In this document: positions 36,715-46,001 of the stretch, one piece after another
How positions within the stretch are numbered: the first letter of the stretch is position 1
How the letters are laid out: every line of letters begins with the position of its first letter
DNA from: Planctomycetota bacterium
GTDB taxonomy: Bacteria; Planctomycetota; Planctomycetia; Pirellulales; UBA7805
Direction: 5' to 3'
Assembly: GCA_003389215.1 (NCBI GenBank)
Contig: QQVP01000041.1
Coordinates: forward strand, 1 to 58,189
DNA: 58,189 nucleotides
Position numbers and translations under genes: made by a program
Notes under the pieces: generated by a model
Seen by the model: only the letters and a program-made list of their open reading frames with translations
What the model was told of the DNA's origin: nothing
The model's database searches: none

Positions 36715-38541
36715 ATGTTTCTCGCAGAAAACCCAGTGCTGCAGCGGGAGCTCGTGGTCAACCTGCGCATGCACCGCGCGTTTCTCATGCTGTTGGGATA
36801 CCTCGTGGCGCTGGGGGCGGTCGTCTACGCGGCCTGGCCCGAGGCAACCCGCATCGACATGACCGAATCGGGCAGCGGAGCCGCCCGCGAGTTGGTCGAC
36901 CTGTTCTTCGTCGGACAATACCTGCTGGCCTCGCTGATGGCCCCCAGCTTTGCGGCCGGCACGATCACGGGCGAAAAGGAACGGAAGACCTACGAGAGCC
37001 TGCTGGCCAGTCCGCTGCGCCCCTCGGCGATTGTGCTTGGCAAATTGCTGGCGGCGCTGTGTCACCTGGGCATTCTGATCTTCTGTTCGCTACCCATCGT
37101 CATGCTGTGCGTGCCGCTAGGTGGGGTTTCCTTGTACGAGGTGCTGGCCGCGTACCTGGCCTTGGCCGTCTCGGTGATCAGTTTCGGTATGATCGGCGTG
37201 GCCTGCAGCAGTATCTTTCGTCGCACGGTGGCCGCGCTGACCGTCTCCTACCTGATCATTCTGCCGCTGGCGCTCTTGGGTGCGCTCTTCTGGCGACTGC
37301 TGGCCGATCAGGGCGAGCTGCGGTTGTTCCTGGCAACGACTTTCCTGCCGGCCGGAGCGGCAATTCTTGTGGTGGGATTGTTCGGCACCACCGCTCGCCG
37401 GCTGATGCACCCGCCCGACGTCGGTAGCGAAGGCAAGGAAGTCATCGACTTGGACAGCGAAATGAAGAAGACGGTGGGCATGGTGATCAAGGGCGACCAG
37501 TTCCCCGACAAGCTCTTCGCCCCTTCGAAGCGAAACGACCTCATCCCCGACGGGGCCAACCCCGTTTACGACAAGGAGATGCGCAGCGAGCTGTTCAGCC
37601 AGGGAACGTTGATGCTGCGGATCGTGATCCAGGTGAGCATGTTTTTGGCGATCCCGCTGATGGGCTTCTTCTTCTATGTCTGGCCGTCGTTGGCGCCGTG
37701 GTACATCAGCTACGTGATCTTATTCAACGTGCTGGTGGGGCCGGTCTTCTCGGCCGATCGCATCACCAGCGAGCGCGAGCGGGAAACGCTGGAACTGCTG
37801 CTCACGACGACCGTCTCGCCGGGACAGATCCTCTGGGGCAAGCTCTTCGCGGGCCTCCGCGTGTCGAGCGTGTTGACCAGTTTCTTGGTCTGGCCGGTGC
37901 CGCTGGCAACCTTGATGGTCGGCTATTACTGGTCGAACATCCCTACGATGATCGGCTACGTCCTCATCATTGCCCTGGCCTGCCTGACGACCGCCGTCAT
38001 CGCCCTGTTCTGTTCGGTGATCTTTCGCAAGACCGTGATGAGCCTAATGACAGCCTACCTGGTGATTCTGGTCATGTTCATGCTGCCCCCGGCCGTGAAC
38101 TTCTTTGTGGATGAGTTCGTAGTGGGCCCCTTGAGTCGCAGCACCGAATCCCGCGCCGTGGCCGCCGAGGAGTCGTTCTCTGAGTTCCCACCGCCACGGG
38201 CCATCGCCCCCGACGACGCAATCGAGGCCAGTGACGACGATTCGGATGAGGACGCGAGTCGCATCGTGGCTATGCAATCGATCGACCCGGAGCGGCTCAA
38301 GCGGGCCTACCGGGTTCAGGCGACCGCGCGGCTGCTCGGCGTGCTGAGCCCCTTTTCAGCCACGCATTCGCTGCCTCTGTACGGGGACGACGCCGCGGAA
38401 CTGCGGGCCGGTGGCTTGGGCGTTCAAGAGCGGAACTGGCAGATCTTCGTCGGCCACGTCGTGTTCGTGATCGTGCTCAACGCCGTGCTACTTTCGATCA
38501 TCGACTGGCTGTTCCAGGTCCGTTGGCGCGTCGTTTCTTGA
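36715..38541 (+). CDS. ABC-2 type transporter permease, two fused halves
   Basis: The ATG at 36715 has a perfect AGGAGG at 36705-36710. The 608-residue protein holds two homologous membrane halves of about six helices: the first (residues 20-235) with FAAGTITGEKERKTYESLLASP, the second (residues 300-465) with SADRITSERERETLELLLTT. Both are the coupling segments just before helix 3 that mark ABC-2 permeases. A cytoplasmic acidic segment (about 485-555) and a final helix (VVFVIVLNAVLLSIIDWLFQ) end it. The partner ATPase gene is not adjacent and must be elsewhere. The transported substrate is unknown. Confidence 0.88.
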   Translation: MFLAENPVLQRELVVNLRMHRAFLMLLGYLVALGAVVYAAWPEATRIDMTESGSGAARELVDLFFVGQYLLASLMAPSFAAGTITGEKERKTYESLLASPLRPSAIVLGKLLAALCHLGILIFCSLPIVMLCVPLGGVSLYEVLAAYLALAVSVISFGMIGVACSSIFRRTVAALTVSYLIILPLALLGALFWRLLADQGELRLFLATTFLPAGAAILVVGLFGTTARRLMHPPDVGSEGKEVIDLDSEMKKTVGMVIKGDQFPDKLFAPSKRNDLIPDGANPVYDKEMRSELFSQGTLMLRIVIQVSMFLAIPLMGFFFYVWPSLAPWYISYVILFNVLVGPVFSADRITSERERETLELLLTTTVSPGQILWGKLFAGLRVSSVLTSFLVWPVPLATLMVGYYWSNIPTMIGYVLIIALACLTTAVIALFCSVIFRKTVMSLMTAYLVILVMFMLPPAVNFFVDEFVVGPLSRSTESRAVAAEESFSEFPPPRAIAPDDAIEASDDDSDEDASRIVAMQSIDPERLKRAYRVQATARLLGVLSPFSATHSLPLYGDDAAELRAGGLGVQERNWQIFVGHVVFVIVLNAVLLSIIDWLFQVRWRVVS

Positions 38542-38644
38542 GGCGCTCCCGCGATTTCGACCTGGTGGGGCGCTGGACAAGAACCGAGCGCATCGGGATC
38601 GCAGCGTGAGGTCATGACGCTGCCGCGTCATGCCTGACGCACGC

Positions 38645-38677
38645 AAAAAAACAGGCCAAATCGTTCGATTTGGCCTG
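38645..38677 (-). terminator. Intrinsic terminator of the cold-shock gene
   Basis: On the minus strand CAGGCCAAATCG pairs perfectly with CGATTTGGCCTG (plus 38666-38677 and 38652-38663) around a tiny loop, followed by seven T (plus 38645-38651). It lies 72 bases past the stop codon of the gene at 38750-38950. Confidence 0.92.
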
Positions 38678-38749
38678 GATCCCGTTGTCTCTTCTCGATG
38701 AGTTCGCCCGGGCGTCGTTTCCGAGCGCCACGGTCGAAGCAGGGCCTGC

Positions 38750-38950
38750 TTAAGCAAGCACCTTGACGTTCTCGGCGCGGGGACCCTTGGGGCCGTTGCC
38801 TTCCTCGAACTCGACGGTTTGGCCTTCCTGCAGCGTGTCGAAGACACCGCCTTCTACGGCCGAGTGATGGAAGAACAACTCGCATCGCTCGCCTTGAATG
38901 AAGCCAAATCCCTTGTCACTAATGAGTTTCTTGATCGTTCCTTGCGGCAT
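38750..38950 (-). CDS. CspA-family cold-shock protein
   Basis: A 66-residue single-stranded nucleic-acid-binding protein. The ATG at 38950 (MPQGTIKKLI) follows AGGAG by eight bases; an ATG seven codons upstream overlaps that site. RNP1-like KGFGFI at residues 13-18 and RNP2-like ELFFHHSAV at 23-31 are the RNA-contact strands, and FEEGNGPKGPRAENVKV is the family C-terminus. Such proteins melt RNA structure and often have long, structured leaders. Upstream lies an 800-base spacer, wide enough for such a leader. A clear intrinsic terminator follows, so it is a single-gene unit. Confidence 0.95.
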   Translation of the reverse strand: MPQGTIKKLISDKGFGFIQGERCELFFHHSAVEGGVFDTLQEGQTVEFEEGNGPKGPRAENVKVLA

Positions 38951-39751
38951 GTCAGCATCTCCTACCTTCAAAAAAACGTATAGCCTGACGCATCTGCAAA
39001 ACGGGCCACAGACGGGCCGTCAGACCAAAAAAATAGGGGCGAGCAGAACCGCAAACGGAGGCAAGGACTCGACGATCAACGAACCACTACGCACTCGTGC
39101 AATTGGGATGGGGAGCTTTTCGTACCTGAAATCGGTCTCGATATGAACTCTTCCCAACGTGCCGCCACCCCTGACGGTGGACTCATTTTAGCGAATCCAA
39201 TTCGCCATACAATCCCCTTCCGCTTGAGAAGGAACCACTCATATGGGTGGCAGCAACCTTGAAAAAATAGATAAACCGCAGGTGAGAGAGAGATCATATC
39301 GATACTTGAAGGCCCGCCAAAGGCTTATTTTCCCGTGATTTCGCCGCAGCTCGCCGCCCGGCGAACGCCGCGCAACCTATTCATAAGCGACTCCTTATTT
39401 GTAGAATGGGCTTGATTTCTGGAGATTTGCTTCGCTCGTCGAGGGCCCGTTCGAAAATCCGAGCACGTTGGCACAAGAAGAGTCGCTCGTTCGCGCTTCG
39501 AGATTCAGCTTTGGCCGCGCGGTGCGGCTGCCCACCATCGTCGCGCCGTCAGAGCTGTCCGCGTTGGTCGAAGTGACGCCAGCAAACAACCAGCGGCAGC
39601 GCGCCCGCCGATGCGGTTCGCGCAAGCTCAAGAATTTGGCCTCCGCTGCGTGCGGGCGCCTGGTTGTGATGGCAGAACGCGTTGCTAGAATCGACGCAGA
39701 CTCGTAACCCGTCCGTATGGAAACGGAGGAGAAGGGGGAACAGGATCACGC
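38951..39751. other. Divergent spacer of 800 bases, partly AT-rich
   Basis: The longest spacer in the window, between the cold-shock gene and pyrB. The part 38960-39420 is more AT-rich than the surroundings and holds several A or T runs (for example 38969-38976 and 39259-39268). It could be the leader of the cold-shock gene. Reading frames here lack signs of real proteins. A pyrB promoter lies at 39664-39691. No known RNA family was recognised. Confidence 0.5.
39664..39691 (+). promoter_or_regulatory. Candidate pyrB-pyrC promoter
   Basis: TTGTGA (39664-39669), 16 bases, then TAGAAT (39686-39691). The start of transcription would be near 39698, giving a leader of about 54 bases before the pyrB ATG. 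No attenuator hairpin is evident in the leader. Confidence 0.45.
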
Positions 39752-40732
39752 ATGAGTGTCCAGATCAGTGAAGCTGAAACGGTCCCGGTCGCCTGGACTC
39801 GCAATGATCTGTTGGATCTCGAGAGTCTTACGGCGGAAGAGATCTCTCTGATTCTCGATACCGCCGACTCATTCAAAGAGCGCACCGACAACTGCACCAA
39901 GAAGCTTGCTCTGCTGCAGGGCAAGACGGTCGCCAATCTCTTCTTCGAGAACTCGACGCGAACGCGGACCAGTTTTTCGCTGGCCGCCCGGCGACTCGGT
40001 GCCGACACGGTCGACTTCTCGTCGTCGGGAAGCAGTCTCTCGAAGGGCGAAACGTTTATCGACACGGCGAAGAACATCGAGGCCATGGGCGTCGATGCGG
40101 TCGTCGTTCGCCACCGCACGCCCGGGACGCCGCGGCTGTTGGCTCAGAATATTGGCTGCTCGATCGTGAACGCCGGCGACGGGCCACACGAACATCCCAC
40201 GCAGGGTCTGCTCGACATTCTCACGATTCGCCAGCAACGCGGATCGATTGACGGTCTGACGGTCGCCCTTGTCGGTGACATCGCCCATAGCCGCACCGCC
40301 CGCTCGAACATTTGGGGGCTGCAGAAGCTGGGGGCGCACGTCATCGTTTGCGGCCCCACGACGCTCGTTTCCCAACGTTGGGAAGAGTTTGGCGTGGAGA
40401 TCGCCAACAGTCTCGACGAGATCTTGCCCCGCTGCGACGTCCTGAACCTGTTGCGAATTCAGTTCGAACGCCAGCAGATGCGGCCGTTCCCCTCGGTCCG
40501 CGAATACGCACTGCTCTACGCCATGACCGGCCAGCGCATGAAGGCCGCCAAGGACGACGTGTTGATCATGGCACCCGGGCCAATCAATCGCGGCGTCGAA
40601 GTCACGCCCGAGGTGGCCGACGGACCGCACTCGGTGATTTTGGAGCAGGTAAACAACGGCCTGGCCGTGCGGATGGCCGTGTTGTGGCTGCTGCTGGGTG
40701 CCGATCGTGCGACCGAGACCAAGCCGCGCTGA
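39752..40732 (+). CDS. pyrB: Aspartate carbamoyltransferase catalytic chain
   Basis: PyrB condenses carbamoyl phosphate with aspartate in pyrimidine synthesis. The 326-residue protein has the carbamoyl-phosphate motif [12 protein letters not shown] (residues 64-75), [11 protein letters not shown] (near 95), [11 protein letters not shown] and HPTQGLLDI (near 145), and [10 protein letters not shown] and MAPGPINRG in the aspartate domain. A regulatory chain gene (pyrI) is not adjacent, so the class with trimeric or PyrC-associated catalytic chains is likely. The ATG at 39752 has only AGGA upstream. It is followed by pyrC after 49 bases, an operon. Confidence 0.96.
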   Translation: MSVQISEAETVPVAWTRNDLLDLESLTAEEISLILDTADSFKERTDNCTKKLALLQGKTVANLFFENSTRTRTSFSLAARRLGADTVDFSSSGSSLSKGETFIDTAKNIEAMGVDAVVVRHRTPGTPRLLAQNIGCSIVNAGDGPHEHPTQGLLDILTIRQQRGSIDGLTVALVGDIAHSRTARSNIWGLQKLGAHVIVCGPTTLVSQRWEEFGVEIANSLDEILPRCDVLNLLRIQFERQQMRPFPSVREYALLYAMTGQRMKAAKDDVLIMAPGPINRGVEVTPEVADGPHSVILEQVNNGLAVRMAVLWLLLGADRATETKPR

Positions 40733-40781
40733 GGATAAGCCCCACGTTGCTGACCAACCCCACGTTGAGGACGAGCGCCCG

Positions 40782-42080
40782 ATGAGCAAGCTCCTGATTC
40801 AGAACGGCCGCGTGATCGATCCCGCGCAGGGACTCGATCGCGTTACCAACGTGCTCATCGAGGATGGTCGGATCGCCGGCTACGACGTTGGTTCGAGCGA
40901 CGACATGGAATTGGTGAACGCGACGGGCAAGATCGTCGCCCCCGGCTTGATCGACATGCACGTCCATCTCCGCGAACCGGGTCGCGAGGAGGACGAAACG
41001 GTTGCCACCGGCACGGCCGCCGCGGTCGTCGGCGGCTTCACGTCGATCGCCTGCATTCCCAACACCGAACCGCCGATCGACACCCGGGACACGGTGCAGT
41101 ACATCAAGCATCAGGCCGCCCGGGCCGACAACTGCAATGTCTATGTCGTCGCCTGTGCCAGCAAGGGTCGCGAAGGCAAGGAGCTGGCCGAGATCGGCCA
41201 ACTCGTCGAAGCCGGCGCGGTCGCCTTCAGCGACGATGGCTCGCCGATTTACGATTCGGAGCTGATGCGTCGGGCACTCGAGTACTGCTCGATGTTCAAC
41301 AAGCCGATCCTCAATCACGCCGAAGTGCTGGAGTTGACCCGCGGCGGCGTGATGCACGAGGGGAGCGTGTCGATGGTGCTGGCCCTGCCCGGCATGCCGG
41401 CCGAGGCGGAAGACGTGATGACGAGCCGCGACATTTCGCTCTCCGAGGCGACCGGCGGCCGGATTCACATGATGCACGTCTCCAGCGCGGGAAGCGTCGA
41501 GATGATCCGCCGCGCGAAGCTTCGTGACGTGCCGATCACGGCCGAAGTGACGCCCCACCACTTCACGCTTACCGACGAATGCCTGCGTTCGTTCGACTCC
41601 AACTTCAAGATGAGTCCGCCGCTACGGGGACAGCGGCACGTCGATGCCTGCATCGCCGGACTGGCCGACGGCACGATCGACGTGATCGCCACCGATCACG
41701 CACCGCACTCCCCGGAAAAGAAGATGCAGGAACTCGACCTGGCCCCCTTCGGCATCGTGGGGCTCGAGACCTGCCTGGGCCTGGTGATCACGAAGTTGAT
41801 CGAGCCGGGAATCTTGGATTGGTCGACCGCGCTCGCCAAGATGACGATCAACCCCGCCACGATCTTGGGCCTCGACAAGGGCACCCTGGCCGTCGGCGCC
41901 GAAGCGGACGTGACGGTCATCGATCCCCAGGTTCGCTGGATTGTCGATCCGAGCGAGTTCCGCTCCAAGAGCGTGAACACGCCGTTCGGTGGCGAGGAAC
42001 TGATCGGCCGGGCCGACACGGTGATTGTCGGCGGGCGAATCAAGCATCGGGCCTCTGCACCGGCTGTTGCTGCTGTCTAG
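40782..42080 (+). CDS. pyrC: Dihydroorotase
   Basis: PyrC closes the ring of carbamoyl-aspartate. The 432-residue product is of the class I type: metal ligands in DMHVHLREPG (His60, His62), AFSDDG where class II enzymes would use a carboxylated lysine (the Aquifex-type pattern), ILNHAEVLEL, MMHVSSAGSV and ATDHAPHSPEKK with the late catalytic Asp. Class I enzymes often bind the aspartate carbamoyltransferase next door in a complex, which fits the pyrB-pyrC pairing here. The ATG at 40782 follows GAGGACGAG. The intervening 49 bases carry a small repeat of CCCACGTTG. Confidence 0.96.
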   Translation: MSKLLIQNGRVIDPAQGLDRVTNVLIEDGRIAGYDVGSSDDMELVNATGKIVAPGLIDMHVHLREPGREEDETVATGTAAAVVGGFTSIACIPNTEPPIDTRDTVQYIKHQAARADNCNVYVVACASKGREGKELAEIGQLVEAGAVAFSDDGSPIYDSELMRRALEYCSMFNKPILNHAEVLELTRGGVMHEGSVSMVLALPGMPAEAEDVMTSRDISLSEATGGRIHMMHVSSAGSVEMIRRAKLRDVPITAEVTPHHFTLTDECLRSFDSNFKMSPPLRGQRHVDACIAGLADGTIDVIATDHAPHSPEKKMQELDLAPFGIVGLETCLGLVITKLIEPGILDWSTALAKMTINPATILGLDKGTLAVGAEADVTVIDPQVRWIVDPSEFRSKSVNTPFGGEELIGRADTVIVGGRIKHRASAPAVAAV

Positions 42081-42194
42081 CTGGTGTGGGATGGTCACCG
42101 CCAGATAGCTTCGACGTCCGGCCGCCGTGTTGCCTCTTGCCGACGAGCCGCCGCGTCGATCATTTTGGACACCTCTTCGTGCCGCCCGCTGCGC

Positions 42195-42200
42195 TACAAT
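42195..42200 (+). promoter_or_regulatory. -10-like box just upstream of the NYN gene
   Basis: TACAAT ends six bases before the ATG at 42207, so a transcript from it would start at or near the start codon, that is, leaderless. No good -35 box is found at 16-18 bases upstream; a TTGGAC at 42165-42170 is too far (24 bases). Confidence 0.3.
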
Positions 42201-42206
42201 AGCAGC

Positions 42207-42776
42207 ATGGCCCTGATCATCGACGGTTACAACCTGATCTACGCGGCGAACATCGTCGGCCGCGGCGTGGGACCCCGGGCCCTCGAGACGGCCCGCTCGG
42301 CCCTGTTGAACTTCGTGGCCGCTTCGATCGACGAGACCGAGCTGGCGCGGACGACCGTGGTCTTCGACGCCACCGCGGCCCCGCCCGGTTTGCCGCGGGC
42401 TGTGGAACACCGCGGCATGACCGTCCGTTACGCCAGCGGCTACACCAGTGCCGACGAGCTAATCGAGGAGTTGATTGCCGCTGATTCGGCTCCCAAGAGC
42501 CTGACGGTCGTCTCCAGCGATCATCGCATTCAGCGGGCCGCCCGTCGCCGCCGGGCCCAGGCGATCGATAGCGAGCGCTGGTACGGCGAGATGCTCGCCA
42601 AGCGCCGCGCCGGAACGCCTCACCCAGAGCCGGGCAAACCGGTCGCCCCCCCGACGCCGGGCGAGGTCGAGTATTGGCTCAAGGAGTTTGGCGGCGACGG
42701 CGCTGAGTCGCAGCAACACGAACCGGGCAACCCCTTTCCGCCGGGGTACGGTGAGGATCTGGAGGAAGACGTTTGA
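42207..42776 (+). CDS. NYN-domain (YacP/Rae1-like) RNase family protein
   Basis: The 189-residue product begins MALIIDGYNLIYA, the first acidic motif of the NYN (PIN-like) fold. TTVVFDATAAPPG (near residue 45), SADELIEELIAAD (near 79) and VVSSDHRIQRAARRR (near 96) supply the remaining conserved acidic and polar residues. YacP/Rae1 in Bacillus cuts mRNA on the ribosome, so a ribosome-linked RNase role is plausible. The last 60 residues are Pro/Glu-rich. It lies 126 bases after pyrC and may have its own promoter, giving a leaderless mRNA, as no ribosome-binding site precedes the ATG. Confidence 0.88.
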   Translation: MALIIDGYNLIYAANIVGRGVGPRALETARSALLNFVAASIDETELARTTVVFDATAAPPGLPRAVEHRGMTVRYASGYTSADELIEELIAADSAPKSLTVVSSDHRIQRAARRRRAQAIDSERWYGEMLAKRRAGTPHPEPGKPVAPPTPGEVEYWLKEFGGDGAESQQHEPGNPFPPGYGEDLEEDV

Positions 42777-42908
42777 GCCTGGGCTTCAGACGCGCATCGG
42801 CGTTCGCCGCCCGCAAGGCGTGCCTGACCGGCGTGCCGTGGCAACGGTGCCAGTTTCGGCTTCGCAAACGCGCCCTTGTCGGCTGAGGGCTCTTCCAAAG
42901 CTAATCGG

Positions 42909-43304
42909 CTATAGCTCACGCACGCGCGTCAATATAGCGTCATATACGCCCGCGTTCTTGTAGCCCGCCACAAAACACGATCCACGGCTTGTTGCCCCGG
43001 AAGCGACCGGAACGGAAATCTCGTTGATCCGGCCGTTGCCGTCACGGATCGCGATCGAGTACCGCCTGTCTTGGGGTGTCGTGTTTTCCACCAAGTAATA
43101 CCCGGAACCGCCGGACTTGTACGAGAAGAAGCGGATCGTGCCGTAGACGTGACCATTCTCCGAAAGATTGAACGCCGCGACCTCTCGATCAGCCGCCTGC
43201 GCGTCCGATGCGGTTGCGATCAACTGGACCAGGGACAATCCGGTCGTTACTGCAGCCAGCAGGAGAATTCTTCTGGTGGACGATGAACGAAATTGATTGC
43301 GCAT
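42909..43304 (-). CDS. Small secreted protein of unknown function
   Basis: The ATG at 43304 (a GTG at 43307 is also in frame) follows GGAG nine bases upstream. The 131-residue product has a signal peptide (RRILLLAAVTTGLSLVQLIA, cut near AQA) and a compact beta-rich region: GTIRFFSYKSGGSGYYLVEN and RYSIAIRDGNGRINEISVPV. One cysteine remains after cleavage (SRGSCFVAG). No family was recognised. It is convergent with the NYN gene across 132 bases and stands alone. Confidence 0.65.
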   Translation of the reverse strand: MRNQFRSSSTRRILLLAAVTTGLSLVQLIATASDAQAADREVAAFNLSENGHVYGTIRFFSYKSGGSGYYLVENTTPQDRRYSIAIRDGNGRINEISVPVASGATSRGSCFVAGYKNAGVYDAILTRVREL

Positions 43305-43565
43305 CACGGTCTGCTCCTTGGGGGTCGGCTAGTGTGAATCAAGCGGTGCGGAGCTTAACAGTCGCACCATCGCGAGGCCAGACCAGTTGTGGTGGCTATT
43401 GCACACTGCTAGCGGACGAGACTGGCAGTCTGATAGACGTCTTAATTTGTCGCATTACGGACACGCCAAATACACGCCTGCGATTGCCTCTATTGCTGGC
43501 AACACCGTACCCGCCTAACGCGCACAGGTGGGGACAACCTGCGCCGGTTCGCCGGGCCCTGGCAG

Positions 43566-45551
43566 CTAGGCCTCGTGCGGCTGTTCGATCGCCCGCCGCA
43601 GCGGCACCAGATGCGACTCGTAGTTCTTCCAGTGGCCGACCGACGTCCGGTAGATCGGCTGCCGGACCTGCACGCGGCTGGCGGTCTGCACCGTGCTGTC
43701 CGCCTTGTAGAACTCGAGACAGCGGTCGTTCCAAGGCAGACCGCAGAAGTCCAACAACTCCCGGGTCACGGTCGCGGGGTCGGCGATCAGCGCTTCGTAC
43801 GACGATTCGAGCATTTGCAATGGCAACACCGCGCGCCAATGTGCCATGAGTCGCTCGTACTGCGCGTAATAGAAGCCGATGTCTTCCAGACGCCAGGCCC
43901 AACTGAGGGAAGTGAACTTCGTGAAATAGCAGGAGAGGCCGATGTCCATGGCCTCCCGCTGGCAATGGATGATCCGCGCGTGGGGGAATAGCAGCGAGAT
44001 CAAGCCGAGATACATGAAGTTGACCGGAGCCTTGTCGATGATCCGCTGGACCGCGCCCGTGCGTTCGTGCAGTCGTTCCAAGTACGATTGGGCCAGATCA
44101 CGCACCGTACGTTCATTAACGGCGACGACACCGGCGGGGTAGTCCACGTTGCCGGTCATCTTGGACAACTGCGACGCGAGTTGGGGAATGTCCCGCAATT
44201 CTCCGGCCGAAGCCGCGTCGGGATGACTCGAGATGATCCGATCGACCAAGGTGGAGCCGCTGCGGGGCATGCCGACCACGAAGATGGGGACGTCCGTCTC
44301 CAGCCCTCGAAGCGAAACGTCTTCGACGAACTTCTGATCGAAGGTTGCGATCGTCGCATCGACGAGTTGTTGGTGTTCCGCCCTGTCGAAACTCCGCGCC
44401 GTCTTCTCGCGCAAATGCTGCATGATGTCGTTGGCCTGCTGGTAACAGCCGAAGGCCTCGTCGAACTGGCCTTGGTTGTTGAGCACGCCGCCCAGGGTAA
44501 AGTTCAGCAGACAGCGGTCCGCCAGCGGCAAGGTTGGGGAAGCCAGCAAGGCCCGGATTCGCTCCAACTGGTCCGCCGAGAACCGGTACTTCCCTTGCCG
44601 CGCAAGATCTCCCAGATTGTGGTACGCCGACACATGACTGGGATTCAACCGCAGCGCCTCTTCGATGTGCGCGATCGCCTCGTCGAATCTGCCGAGATCG
44701 GTCAACGCCAGTCCGAGATTGTTGCGGGCATCGGCGTGCCGCGGTGCCAGACTCAAGAGGGCTTGAAGCACGGCGACCGCTTCTTCGACTTGTCCTAGGT
44801 CTCTGAGCGCGGTGGCCAAGCCGAGGCGAGCGCTGAGCCGCTCCGGTTGCAAGCGGATCGCGTTTCGGCTGTGAGCAATCGACGCTTCCAACTGACCGGC
44901 GGCACGCAGAGCGCTGGCGAGATTCTCCTCCGCCGCGGCATACTGGGGAGCGAGTCTCAACGCTTCGCGATACTGCGCAATGGCCTCCTCAAAATTCCCC
45001 TGGCCAAAGCGGACCTGGCCGAGGCCGTTTCGTAGCTCGGCGTTGTCCGGCGCCATCGACACCGCTTGCTCATACAGGGCCACCGCCTGATCGTGTTGAC
45101 CCATTGTCAGGAGCAAGTCGGCCAGGTTCTTGCGCGTCAAGGCCAGCTCGGGTTGCAGCTTCAGCGCGGCCTCGAAGTTCACCCGCGCGCCGTGCAGATC
45201 CCCCTTCCGTTTCAAGGCAGCGCCCAGATTGTTGTGGGTTTGCGCATCGAGCGGGTTCAGTTCGATGGTCCGGCGATAGCACTCGATGGCCTGTTCGACG
45301 TGGTCCGCCGCCGAGTAGACGTCGCCCAGCGTCGCGTTCAAGGCGGCATCTTCCGGTCGGAATCGTAGCGCCTTTTGGAGGCAGTCGATGCCCTTGTCGA
45401 ACTCGCCCCATTGGCAGTAGATTCCCGCCAGAAGACTCAGTGCCTCGACATGCTGCGGGTGTTGTTGCAGGAAGCGGCGGCAGGTTGCCTCGGCCTCCGC
45501 AAAGCGACCCGCCGCGGCCTGTTGTCGTGATTCTCGAAGCGCGTCTTCCAT
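43566..45551 (-). CDS. TPR-repeat sulfotransferase
   Basis: A two-part protein of 661 residues. Residues 1-300 are about nine tetratricopeptide repeats in register (for example EQAIECYRRTIELNPLDAQT and EEAIAQYREALRLAPQYAAA). The C-terminal half is a sulfotransferase: the PAPS 5'-phosphosulfate loop FVVGMPRSGSTLVDRIISSH near residue 425, and the 3'-phosphate site RDIPQLASQLS.. and HCQREAMDIGLSCYF near 520. TPR-sulfotransferases are common in planctomycetes and some bacteria and are thought to sulfate glycans or peptides. The ATG at 45551 is preferred because the upstream extension to 45707 is not repeat-like. There is no signal peptide. Confidence 0.9.
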   Translation of the reverse strand: MEDALRESRQQAAAGRFAEAEATCRRFLQQHPQHVEALSLLAGIYCQWGEFDKGIDCLQKALRFRPEDAALNATLGDVYSAADHVEQAIECYRRTIELNPLDAQTHNNLGAALKRKGDLHGARVNFEAALKLQPELALTRKNLADLLLTMGQHDQAVALYEQAVSMAPDNAELRNGLGQVRFGQGNFEEAIAQYREALRLAPQYAAAEENLASALRAAGQLEASIAHSRNAIRLQPERLSARLGLATALRDLGQVEEAVAVLQALLSLAPRHADARNNLGLALTDLGRFDEAIAHIEEALRLNPSHVSAYHNLGDLARQGKYRFSADQLERIRALLASPTLPLADRCLLNFTLGGVLNNQGQFDEAFGCYQQANDIMQHLREKTARSFDRAEHQQLVDATIATFDQKFVEDVSLRGLETDVPIFVVGMPRSGSTLVDRIISSHPDAASAGELRDIPQLASQLSKMTGNVDYPAGVVAVNERTVRDLAQSYLERLHERTGAVQRIIDKAPVNFMYLGLISLLFPHARIIHCQREAMDIGLSCYFTKFTSLSWAWRLEDIGFYYAQYERLMAHWRAVLPLQMLESSYEALIADPATVTRELLDFCGLPWNDRCLEFYKADSTVQTASRVQVRQPIYRTSVGHWKNYESHLVPLRRAIEQPHEA

Positions 45552-46001
45552 CAACGACCAATCCCGACGTGTTGCGCGGTAGGGCAAGAGAAAGCGGAAG
45601 CTATTCTCGCCAATCTCGGCGGCGTCGGCGAGTCCGCGCCTGGCGACATTGCACGTCCGCGTGGAAATGGCGGCCGGTTTCCCGCCAATACCGAAGCCGC
45701 AGCACATGGCCCGAGACTCTGCCTGACCGCTCCAATCTTCGCCCGCGTTGCGTCGCTCGTCGGGTCTTTGGCGAGACGGTTTGCAGAGCCCATGACCATT
45801 CTGCGATCATAGGGGGCGATCGTTGGTGGCACGTCCTCCACACCTGGACACGTCACCATGACCTCCCAGATCGACTCGGGCATCGCGACTCGGGCATCGC
45901 GACTCGGTCGTCGCGATCACGTGCCATCAACGTTCTACGCTTTGGCCCCGATCCTCCTGAGCCGGTTGGCGCCCACCCTCGATTCTAACCTGAACGGCAG
46001 C
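45552..46001. other. Divergent spacer of 450 bases
   Basis: Between the sulfotransferase and the zinc-ribbon protein. It includes a short triplet of ACTCGGGCATCGCG words near 45874-45905. No gene is supported on either strand. Confidence 0.5.

Noticed and set aside
35287..37065. A 592-codon leftward frame opposite argG and the permease start
   Set aside because: argG is unambiguous on the other strand; the frame is a shadow.
39076..39297. A 73-codon leftward frame in the cold-shock spacer
   Set aside because: No ribosome-binding site, no family likeness, and the base use does not follow the codon pattern of neighbouring genes.
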